A program made the translations under genes and the position numbers. Source: Parasphingorhabdus litoris DSM 22379 (GTDB taxonomy: Bacteria; Pseudomonadota; Alphaproteobacteria; Sphingomonadales; Sphingomonadaceae). From it: 64,000 bases of DNA. Below, piece after piece: positions 26,546 through 33,425 of this stretch. The stretch spans positions 1,426,001 through 1,490,000 of the forward strand of contig NZ_CP086727.1 in assembly GCF_020906275.1 (NCBI RefSeq). Direction: 5' to 3'. Under the pieces are notes generated by a model, which was not told where the DNA came from, did not search any database, and saw only the letters and a list, made by a program, of their open reading frames with translations. Every line of letters starts with the position of its first letter. The first letter of the stretch is position 1.

Positions 26546-27331
26546 ATGTTTCTGAAGGGTAAGACTGCTCTTGTGACGGGGTCGACCTCTGGCATTGGCG
26601 GTGGCTATGCAAAGGCGCTGGCGGCCGAGGGGGCAGCGGTCATGATCAACGGCTTTGGCGATAAAGCTGAAATCGAAACGCTGCGTCAGGAACTGGAAAA
26701 GCTGAGCGGCGTAAAGGCCGCCTATAGCAACGCCGATATGACCAAGCCGGAGGAAATCCGCCAGATGGCCGCGGACTGTGCCGCGCAATTGGGCGAGGTT
26801 GATATTCTCGTCAACAATGCCGGCATTCAGCATGTGGCACCGGTGGATGAGTTTCCCGAAGAGAAGTGGAACGCGATCATGGATATTATCTGCAACAGCG
26901 CTTTCCACACCACCAAGGCCGTCTTGCCGGGGATGAAGGAACGCGGCTGGGGCCGGATCATCAATACCGGATCGATGCACAGCAAGGTCGCGAGCCCCTA
27001 TAAGTCCGCCTATAATGCGGCGAAACATGCGATTGCGGGTTTCAGCAAGACCGTCGCGCTGGAAGTCGCGCAGCAGGGGATCACGGTCAATACGATCTCC
27101 CCCGGCTATGCGTGGACGCCGCTGGTGGAAAACCAGATACCCGACACGATGAAGGCACGGAACATGACGCGCGAGCAGGTGATGAATGATGTGCTGCTGG
27201 CCGGGCAACCGACCAAGCAATTTGTCCAGATCGACCAGATTGCTGCGCTGGCGGTCTTCCTCTGCAAAGAGGAAGCAAGCGCGATCACTGGCGCGAACCT
27301 TTCCATCGATGGCGGGTGGACGGCGCAATGA
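26546..27331 (+). CDS. bdhA: 3-hydroxybutyrate dehydrogenase
   Basis: A 261-residue SDR that interconverts D-3-hydroxybutyrate and acetoacetate with NAD. It shows VTGSTSGIGGGYAKAL, the NNAG motif in VDILVNNAGIQHVAPVDEFP, the catalytic SMHSKVASPYKSAYNAAKHA, and the bdhA-type lid YAWTPLVENQIPDTMKA. The C-terminus SGANLSIDGGWTAQ form (here ITGANLSIDGGWTAQ) closes it. AAAGGAG precedes ATG 26546. It probably serves polyhydroxybutyrate or ketone-body turnover, feeding acetoacetyl-CoA to thiolases. The next gene overlaps its stop by four bases. Confidence 0.93.
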   Translation: MFLKGKTALVTGSTSGIGGGYAKALAAEGAAVMINGFGDKAEIETLRQELEKLSGVKAAYSNADMTKPEEIRQMAADCAAQLGEVDILVNNAGIQHVAPVDEFPEEKWNAIMDIICNSAFHTTKAVLPGMKERGWGRIINTGSMHSKVASPYKSAYNAAKHAIAGFSKTVALEVAQQGITVNTISPGYAWTPLVENQIPDTMKARNMTREQVMNDVLLAGQPTKQFVQIDQIAALAVFLCKEEASAITGANLSIDGGWTAQ

Positions 27332-27957
27332 CCGGCATACGCCGGAATGTCATAGTCGCTATGCTGGCGTCCGCCGGGCTGTCGCCGACAGCAGCTGCCA
27401 AAGACAATGCGCATCCGGAATCGCAGTGGCGGGAGATGGCGACGCAGGCGGATGAAAAACGACTGGATGACTGGCAAGGGGCATTACGGAAAGGACGTAC
27501 CGGTGCTGCTGAGGGCGGTGAGGAGAGCAAGCTTGACGCCCGAAAGCCACTATTTGAAGAAGAGGCCGCATTGCCGGACAGCAAGATTCCGGCGGGCCTT
27601 TATTCCTGTTCGGTGACCAAATTGGATGGCGATGCCAGCGGCGGCTTGCCCTATATAGCCTATCCGGCTTTTCGATGCCGGGTCACCGTTGATGGGGATC
27701 GGCGCCATTTTACCAAACTGACCGGCTCTCAGCGGACGGCAGGTTGGTTATATGAAGCAGGTTCGCGCCATTCCATCTATCTGGGTACGTCATTCTATGG
27801 CTATGAAGACAAAGCCGTATCCTACGGAAAAACAGAAAAGCGGGATCAGGCCGCCGTGGTTCAACGGATTGGTTCAAAACGCTGGCGCATGGTTTTCCCC
27901 TACCCCTATTACGAATCCGTGGTGAACGTGATGGAACTTACTCCGATCCCAGAATAA
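27328..27957 (+). CDS. DUF4893 domain-containing exported protein
   Basis: A 209-residue protein with an N-terminal signal region (RRNVIVAMLASAGLSPTAAAK). The rest follows the DUF4893 pattern, a family I know mainly from sphingomonads: WREMATQADEKRLDDWQGAL, then PAGLYSCSVTKLD, YIAYPAFRCRVTV, KLTGSQRTAGWLY, SIYLGTSFYGYE and KRWRMVFPYPYYESVVNVMEL. Two cysteines (YSCS, FRCR) may pair. The start ATG 27328 overlaps the bdhA stop (ATGA), so it is translationally coupled. The function of the family is unknown to me. Confidence 0.8.
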   Translation: MTGIRRNVIVAMLASAGLSPTAAAKDNAHPESQWREMATQADEKRLDDWQGALRKGRTGAAEGGEESKLDARKPLFEEEAALPDSKIPAGLYSCSVTKLDGDASGGLPYIAYPAFRCRVTVDGDRRHFTKLTGSQRTAGWLYEAGSRHSIYLGTSFYGYEDKAVSYGKTEKRDQAAVVQRIGSKRWRMVFPYPYYESVVNVMELTPIPE

Positions 27958-28022
27958 TTTTGGACCTGACAATTGCTGTTTCAGCAGTTAGGTTCGCAAA
28001 TTATTGACATAGCTCGGGGAAA

Positions 28023-29354
28023 ATGATGCGTTTGATTTCGAAAGCCGCCTTGGTTGCGGCCGGTTCTGTTTTGCTTTGTACGCCAGCACAGGCTGATCCG
28101 CTGAGAGATGCGATCACAGCGGACTTGCCGTCCCTGATGGAAATTTACCGCAATCTGCATGCCAATCCGGAATTAAGTGGTGAAGAGGTCCAGACTGCGG
28201 CTAAGCTGGCGACCGAGGCCAAGCGGCTTGGTTTTGATGTGACCGAAAAAGTCGGCGGCACTGGCGTGGTCGCAGTGATGGAAAATGGAGATGGTCCAAC
28301 GGTGATGATCCGGGCGGATATGGATGCTTTGCCGCTGGTCGAAAAAACCGGGCTGCCATTTGCGTCAAAAGTGCGCGCCAAGACGCGCGAGGGCAATGAT
28401 ACCGGTGTGATGCATGCGTGCGGCCATGATACGCATATGACCGGCTGGGTCGGAACCGCGCGTCAACTGGTCGCGCGCAAGGATGACTGGTCCGGCACGC
28501 TGGTGATGATCCTTCAGCCTGCCGAGGAAACCGGGGAGGGGGCCAAGGCGATGCTGGAGGACGGGCTTTATACCCGTTTCCCCAAACCGGATTATGTCAT
28601 GGCCTTTCATGATGCCGCTGGCGCCCCCGCTGGCTATATCGGCTATTCGCCGGGCTATGCGCTGGCCAATGTCGATAGTGTGGACATTGAAGTGAAAGGC
28701 GTGGGCGGTCACGGTGCCTATCCGCACACGACCAAGGACCCTATCGTGGTTGCGTCGCGCATTGTCGGTGCCCTGCAAACGCTGGTCAGCCGGGAAATTG
28801 ATCCGCAGGATCCGGCGGTGGTGACGGTTGGCAGCTTCCAGGCCGGTTACAAGCATAATATCATTCCAGACGAGGCGAACCTGCTGCTCACCGTGCGCAG
28901 CTATTCCGACGAAACCCGCGCCAAGCTGCTCGACGGGATCAAGCGTATTGTCGAAGGGGAAGCGGCGACGGCTGGCCTGCCAAAAGACAGAATGCCGGTT
29001 GTCAAGATACGGGAGGATGAATTTACGCCTTCGACTTATAACAGCCCCGAGTTTACGCGCGAGATGGCTAAGCTTTTTGAGGCGCGCTTCGGCAAGGACC
29101 GGGTCGTTGAATCAAAACCGGTCATGGGCGGGGAAGACTTCAGCCGTTATCGTCGGGCAGATGAGTCCATAAAAAGCATGATTTTCTGGGTGGGCGGCGT
29201 GCCGATGGAGGAATTTCAGGCAGCCAAGAAAGAAGGCAGGAAATTACCGTCGCTTCACAGCCCGCTCTGGGCACCGGATGCTGAAAAGGTCGTGGCGACC
29301 GGTGCAGAGGCACTCACCGCCGCGGCGCTTGATCTGATGAAGAAGGGCGGTTGA
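28023..29354 (+). CDS. M20 family metal-dependent amidohydrolase, exported
   Basis: A 443-residue M20D-type peptidase/amidohydrolase (the IAA-amino-acid hydrolase and hippurate hydrolase group) with a signal peptide ending TPAQAD. The N-terminal motif NLHANPELSGEE, metal ligands in MHACGHDTHMTGWVG, the catalytic Glu in LQPAEETGEGAKAML, the dimerisation domain with GVGGHGAYPHTTKDPIV and the C-terminal ligand MGGEDFSRY are all present. Start ATG 28023 or 28026. It likely removes acyl groups from N-acyl amino acids or dipeptides in the periplasm. A small exported-looking gene follows after four bases. Confidence 0.9.
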   Translation: MMRLISKAALVAAGSVLLCTPAQADPLRDAITADLPSLMEIYRNLHANPELSGEEVQTAAKLATEAKRLGFDVTEKVGGTGVVAVMENGDGPTVMIRADMDALPLVEKTGLPFASKVRAKTREGNDTGVMHACGHDTHMTGWVGTARQLVARKDDWSGTLVMILQPAEETGEGAKAMLEDGLYTRFPKPDYVMAFHDAAGAPAGYIGYSPGYALANVDSVDIEVKGVGGHGAYPHTTKDPIVVASRIVGALQTLVSREIDPQDPAVVTVGSFQAGYKHNIIPDEANLLLTVRSYSDETRAKLLDGIKRIVEGEAATAGLPKDRMPVVKIREDEFTPSTYNSPEFTREMAKLFEARFGKDRVVESKPVMGGEDFSRYRRADESIKSMIFWVGGVPMEEFQAAKKEGRKLPSLHSPLWAPDAEKVVATGAEALTAAALDLMKKGG

Positions 29355-29358
29355 ACCG

Positions 29359-29736
29359 GTGAAATCCGCGAAGGGCATGATACCGGTTATTTTTGCGGGT
29401 GTTTTGCTGTTGGCGAATGTTCAGCCGTCAGGGTTGGGCGATGCGGTTGATCCATCCTATTTTGAAGGGCGCTGGGCCTTTGCAGAAGAGACATGTGATC
29501 AACCGACCAACTGGACCCTGCTCACCGGCGGGAATTTTATTTCGGAAGATTTGACCGGAACGTGGCAATGGGGCGAGGGTCAATTGACGCTGAGTCTGAC
29601 TGATCTGGCTGTGGATGAAGAAACCGGCGAGCAGGGCGGTCGTTTCCAGATGGAGGGGCCGGTTTTGATATCCGACAATGATCAGTTTGTCCTTACGATT
29701 GAACCGGATAACTATGTGATGAAGCGTTGCAGTTAG
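29359..29736 (+). CDS. Small exported hypothetical protein
   Basis: A 125-residue protein from GTG 29359, four bases after the M20 amidohydrolase. The first 25 residues (GMIPVIFAGVLLLANVQPSG) look like a signal peptide. The rest, FEGRWAFAEETCDQPTNWTLLTGGNF and WGEGQLTLSLTDLAV, resembles a small beta-barrel or lipocalin-like fold in which an input is compared with a weight limit, but I do not recognise a named family. The cysteine pair (ETCD and the terminal KRCS) may form a disulfide. Confidence 0.6.
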   Translation: MKSAKGMIPVIFAGVLLLANVQPSGLGDAVDPSYFEGRWAFAEETCDQPTNWTLLTGGNFISEDLTGTWQWGEGQLTLSLTDLAVDEETGEQGGRFQMEGPVLISDNDQFVLTIEPDNYVMKRCS

Positions 29737-29809
29737 CGAACCATGCGATCATCGCGACAGTTTATCGCATCAGTTGGTTCAACACCGCCCCAGTCTTAGC
29801 AGATTGGCG

Positions 29810-30211
29810 CTAGCTTTTTTGTCGACCGCCAGGTGGGGTCAGGTCGATAGGGTTTTCTTTGCTGCCAAGTCGGCCGGATTTCGGACTATCAGAAGCAGCT
29901 GCTCGACGGACGCTGGTGCGTTGATTGGTTGCAATAGATGATGCGGGAGGAACGGGTTGATAGTCTTCCTCTTCTTCTTCTTCTTCCGAATAAACTACCG
30001 GCTGACCAAAAACAAATTCCTCCCCTTCGTTTTCGGTATCGTCATCATCGCCTTCATCACCCCAATAGTCAGGCGTGGTCGACTGAGTAGCAGGTTTGGG
30101 CTTGGATGCTTCCTGAACCGTCGGCTGATTTTGTTTGTCGTCAGCAACCGGCGTTACGAAATAAATCAGAACGCCCGTTGAAACGACAAAAAGAAGTGCT
30201 TGTTTGATCAT
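29810..30211 (-). CDS. Membrane-anchored acidic low-complexity protein
   Basis: A 133-residue protein with one N-terminal membrane segment (QALLFVVSTGVLIYFVTPV) and an otherwise disordered, strongly acidic body. It has the run GDEGDDDDTENEGEE, then a Glu stretch around residue 80 and Pro/Ser/Arg-rich sequence to the end. I know no family. The codon pattern is consistent and the frame is open without interruption, but the composition is unusual, so a coding call is moderately supported. It starts 88 bp downstream of a strong leftward terminator hairpin. Confidence 0.55.
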   Translation of the reverse strand: MIKQALLFVVSTGVLIYFVTPVADDKQNQPTVQEASKPKPATQSTTPDYWGDEGDDDDTENEGEEFVFGQPVVYSEEEEEEEDYQPVPPASSIATNQRTSVRRAAASDSPKSGRLGSKENPIDLTPPGGRQKS

Positions 30212-30293
30212 CTGGGATATCCAACTGCATTAAACTTGCTGATATTCTTAACGACGTTGGATTAAAAAAGGCTTACATACGAGATTTTCCGGA

Positions 30294-30375
30294 TGCACAA
30301 AAAATCCGTCGGAACGGCAAGGTTCCGACGGATAGATTTTCCTCCCCAGGAAACTGTTTGTGAATTCGCCTAATA
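30294..30375 (-). ncRNA. Candidate small RNA or transcribed leader with intrinsic terminator
   Basis: Read leftward, the sequence forms a hairpin TTTCCT-GGGG-AGGAAA (about 30338-30353), then a perfect 12-bp stem ending in six T. The two-hairpin layout is like short alphaproteobacterial sRNAs such as the suhB/MmgR (alpha-r8) group; I cannot confirm the family. The next leftward gene starts 88 bp beyond the terminator, so an attenuated leader is an alternative. The 5' end is not defined. Confidence 0.4.
30299..30333 (-). terminator. Rho-independent terminator, leftward
   Basis: ATCCGTCGGAAC (30304-30315) pairs perfectly with GTTCCGACGGAT (30322-30333) around a six-base loop. On the minus strand the stem runs straight into TTTTTT and then G. 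No annotated gene ends here, since both neighbours start away from it. Confidence 0.75.
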
Positions 30376-30430
30376 TCTTGATGCGCTTTTTTATCTGGCT
30401 ATCCATCTCCTGACGTCACCGCTACAGAAA

Positions 30431-30499
30431 TTTACAATTATTTGTGTAAATTTGTGCAGAAACACTGATTTATGTTGTAAATTTGTAAATATATTTACA
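30431..30499. promoter_or_regulatory. Cluster of TTTACA/TGTAAA boxes before scfR
   Basis: TTTACA (30431) and TGTAAA (30445) form an inverted pair with eight bases between. TTGTAAAT is repeated in tandem at 30475 and 30483. The second copy opens the perfect 16-bp palindrome TGTAAATATATTTACA (30484-30499), which ends 13 bp before ATG 30513. RamB/PrpR-type regulators bind related TTTGCAAA-like motifs and are autoregulated, so this is the likely operator. Confidence 0.6.
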
Positions 30500-30512
30500 T
30501 AAGACTTTGATC

Positions 30513-31904
30513 ATGGTTGAAAGAAAACTCTTTGCTGGGGCTTCGATTAAACGCTTACGGCGCGCTGCTGGAATGACTCAGGCAGCATTGGCTGATTCTC
30601 TTGGTATCTCAGCCAGTTATCTTAATCTGATCGAGCGAAATCAGCGCCCTTTGAGTGCGCGATTGATGCTCCTGCTCGCGGACCGTTTTGATTTCGATCC
30701 CCGTCAGTTGGTTACCGACGAACCTGGGGGAGGATTGGACGGAATAAGCAGACGTCTTGCCGATCCGATCTTTGAGGACCTTTCGATCGACCGGTCTGAA
30801 TTGGATGATTGGTTAGCCATGGCACCCAATACCGTGGAAGCCTTCGTACGAGTTTTTGACAATCAATCAGCCAATCACAATGGCGTTAGCCAAGAAACGC
30901 TCGATCCCACTCAGCTTGTGCGTAAAGAAATCGAGCGGTGGCGGAACCATTTTGCTGATCTTGATGCCATGGCAGAGTCTCTGGCAGATGAATTGCGCCT
31001 GGGGACAGCAGATCTCTATGGCGCGATTACGGACCGGCTTCGGGTAAAGCATCAGCTGACTGTAAGGATACTTCCGGAAACCGTAATGCCAGAGTTGCTG
31101 AGGCGATTGGATTTGCATGCACGACAATTGCAACTGTCGGAGATGCTAGACCCAGCGTCTCGCACGTTTCAGGCTGCCGTCTTGCTCGCTGAAATAGAAG
31201 CCCGGTCAGAGATCAAGGCATTGATTTCAGGCGCTGATTTTCAAGATAATGCTGCGAAGAACTTATACCATCGGCACTTGTCGGGCTATTTTGCGGCGGC
31301 GCTGATAATGCCATATGCGCGTTTTCTAAAGGCATGTGAACAGACCGGCTATCAACTGTCGATATTGCAAAGGCGCTTCGGTGCCAGCTTTGAACAGGTC
31401 GCGCATCGCCTCACGACCCTGCAACGTATCGGTGCGCGGGGATTGCCGTTCTTTATGATAAGAATAGACAGATCAGGACTGGTTTCAAAACGCTTCGCGG
31501 GGGCCAGCAATGCAGCGCTGGCAGAAAGCCTCAATCGATGTCCATTGTGGCATATCCACCAAGCATTCGAACGGCCGCTAGAGATACAGTCACAACTGGT
31601 TGCTTTGGAAGACGGATCAAGTTGGTTTACGATGTCTCGCGCTGTTCAAGGTGTTGGGGCGGGAAAAGGCGGATTTACGGCCGAATTTGTGATTGGGTTG
31701 GGCGTCTCTGCAGAGCTTGCATCTGCTTTATTCGATGCGCAGGGGGTTGATCTGTCTCTGGAAAATGCTGATCAGATCGGATTGGGATGTCCAGCATGCA
31801 CTCGTCCGCAATGCGCACAACGATCTGCACCACCAAAGAGCCGAGCATTACAATTTGATGGGCGAGAGATGGGGGTAGTGCCATACAGCTTCATCACCGA
31901 CTAG
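30513..31904 (+). CDS. XRE-type short-chain fatty acyl regulator (ScfR/RamB/PrpR family)
   Basis: A 463-residue regulator. The N-terminal HTH_3 domain (about 5-60) reads IKRLRRAAGMTQAALADSLG, followed by SYLNLIERNQRPLS. The long C-terminal DUF2083-type region ends with CPACTRPQCAQRSAPP, the cysteine cluster typical of this family; in mycobacterial PrpR such cysteines hold an iron-sulfur cluster. Relatives sense acyl-CoA and control propionate, acetate or glyoxylate metabolism. ATG 30513 is used in place of TTG 30507. A dense set of TTTACA boxes lies upstream. The regulated genes are not evident nearby. Confidence 0.88.
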   Translation: MVERKLFAGASIKRLRRAAGMTQAALADSLGISASYLNLIERNQRPLSARLMLLLADRFDFDPRQLVTDEPGGGLDGISRRLADPIFEDLSIDRSELDDWLAMAPNTVEAFVRVFDNQSANHNGVSQETLDPTQLVRKEIERWRNHFADLDAMAESLADELRLGTADLYGAITDRLRVKHQLTVRILPETVMPELLRRLDLHARQLQLSEMLDPASRTFQAAVLLAEIEARSEIKALISGADFQDNAAKNLYHRHLSGYFAAALIMPYARFLKACEQTGYQLSILQRRFGASFEQVAHRLTTLQRIGARGLPFFMIRIDRSGLVSKRFAGASNAALAESLNRCPLWHIHQAFERPLEIQSQLVALEDGSSWFTMSRAVQGVGAGKGGFTAEFVIGLGVSAELASALFDAQGVDLSLENADQIGLGCPACTRPQCAQRSAPPKSRALQFDGREMGVVPYSFITD

Positions 31905-32035
31905 CAAATATCTGTCGGAAAATTGAACAATTTCCATGAAATCATGGCATTTTTTGGCAAATATGCTGTAAAATTAACCGACAACTTACCAATTCTGATT
32001 ATCGCTAGCGAGCATATAGGAAAGTTCGCGGATTA

Positions 32036-33424
32036 ATGATCAGGCTATTCAAACATTATATTCCTTATCCACTCCTTTTTCTGGGGCTGCTGGACCTATG
32101 TTTGTTGATTTTTGCCGCAGAAATCAGCTGGATCGTTAGGGCCAACCAGATCGGTATGGCCGCTGGCTCGTTATTCGACCGCCCCGCACCAATTTTGAGC
32201 TTTGCACTGGCTCTCGAAATCGCGCTGGTTGCAGTTGGTGTATACGGAACCGAAGCGCTTCAATCATTGAGATTTGCGGCAGCCAGAATATTGGTCGCGA
32301 TCTCATTAGGTGTGATTTTCCTGTCGATCACGGCGTTCATATTGCCCGGTATCACTTTGTGGCGATCCAACTCGTTATACGCGATGTTGCTCTCAATTTT
32401 CCTGCTGATGGCCGTTCGGATAATATTAGGTAAGTTTCTGGATAGCGATGTTTTCAAACGTCGGTTGCTCATTCTTGGCGCAGGTCCTCGCGCAAATCGC
32501 ATCGCTGAACTGTCACGAAAACCAGAAAGTGGTTTTGTTGTTTGCGGCTTTGTGGACATGAACGAAGGCCCTGCCATCGTGGACACTGCCGTTAAGCGAA
32601 ATGACATTTCAAACCTACCGCAACATGTGATTGACCTGGAAGTCAGCGAAGTTGTTCTAGGGCTCGAAGAACGACGCAACTCTTTACCAGTAGCCGATTT
32701 GCTGACCATCAAAACGACCGGTGTTCATGTCAACGATATGTCGAGTTTTCTCGAGCGAGAAACAGGAAGAGTCGACCTCGACAGCGTAAACCCAAGCTGG
32801 TTCATCTTTTCCGATGGCTTCTCATCAGGACGCCGGATTTCGACAGTCTTTAAGAGAAGCTTTGACATTTTTTTGAGCCTTTTACTGCTGCTGCTGACCG
32901 GCCCGATCATATTGATCTTTGCCGGCTTGATTAAATTGGAAAGCAAGGGCGGTGCTTTTTTCAAGCAGGAAAGGGTTGGGCTCTACGGTCAAAAATTCAG
33001 CATTCTGAAATTGCGTTCCATGCGAGCTGACGCTGAGATCGCGGGCAAAGCCGTTTGGGCTAGTGAAAATGATCCGCGTATCACGAAAATCGGCAATTTT
33101 ATTCGTAAGGTCCGGATCGATGAATTGCCTCAGGCTTGGAGTGTTCTGAAGGGAGAAATGAGCTTTGTTGGTCCTCGTCCCGAGCGTCCACAATTTGTCG
33201 ACGATCTACAAACAAAAATGCCATATTATGCAGAACGGCACATGGTGAAGCCTGGCATTACAGGCTGGGCTCAGATTAATTATCCCTATGGTGCGTCGAT
33301 AGAAGATAGTCGTCACAAGCTTGAATATGATCTTTATTACGCCAAAAACTATACCCCGTTTCTCGACATATTAATTTTGCTGCAAACCATTCGGGTTGTT
33401 CTGTGGCCTGAGGGGGCGCGCTAA
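32036..33424 (+). CDS. Sugar transferase of XrtA/PEP-CTERM systems (EpsB-type, TIGR03013)
   Basis: A 462-residue polyprenyl-phosphate sugar-1-phosphate transferase. Four to five N-terminal helices are followed by a CoA-binding-like nucleotide region (RLLILGAGPRANRIAEL), another helix (FDIFLSLLLLLLTGPIILIF) and the catalytic bacterial sugar transferase domain with KQERVGLYGQKFSILKLRSM, RKVRIDELPQAWSVLKGEMS, VGPRPERP and KPGITGWAQ. It starts exopolysaccharide assembly by loading a sugar phosphate onto undecaprenyl phosphate. Its stop is one base from prsK, and the four-gene order is that of known XrtA/PEP-CTERM loci. Confidence 0.88.
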   Translation: MIRLFKHYIPYPLLFLGLLDLCLLIFAAEISWIVRANQIGMAAGSLFDRPAPILSFALALEIALVAVGVYGTEALQSLRFAAARILVAISLGVIFLSITAFILPGITLWRSNSLYAMLLSIFLLMAVRIILGKFLDSDVFKRRLLILGAGPRANRIAELSRKPESGFVVCGFVDMNEGPAIVDTAVKRNDISNLPQHVIDLEVSEVVLGLEERRNSLPVADLLTIKTTGVHVNDMSSFLERETGRVDLDSVNPSWFIFSDGFSSGRRISTVFKRSFDIFLSLLLLLLTGPIILIFAGLIKLESKGGAFFKQERVGLYGQKFSILKLRSMRADAEIAGKAVWASENDPRITKIGNFIRKVRIDELPQAWSVLKGEMSFVGPRPERPQFVDDLQTKMPYYAERHMVKPGITGWAQINYPYGASIEDSRHKLEYDLYYAKNYTPFLDILILLQTIRVVLWPEGAR

Positions 33425-33425
33425 G

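Noticed and set aside
30265..30412. 48-codon leftward frame starting with ATG directly after AGGAG
   Set aside because: The spacing of zero is unusable, the frame runs through the terminator stem and it has no coding character.
31945..31959. TGGCATTTTTTGGCA upstream of the EpsB-type gene, similar to a sigma-54 promoter
   Set aside because: The GG and GC elements are nine bases apart instead of ten, and the -12 element does not read TTGC. Sigma-54 promoters are strict about spacing.
31974..31990. TTAACC...TTACC before the EpsB-type gene as a CtrA site
   Set aside because: The second half is imperfect and the spacing is not canonical; such single TTAACC motifs also occur by chance, for example at 56581.
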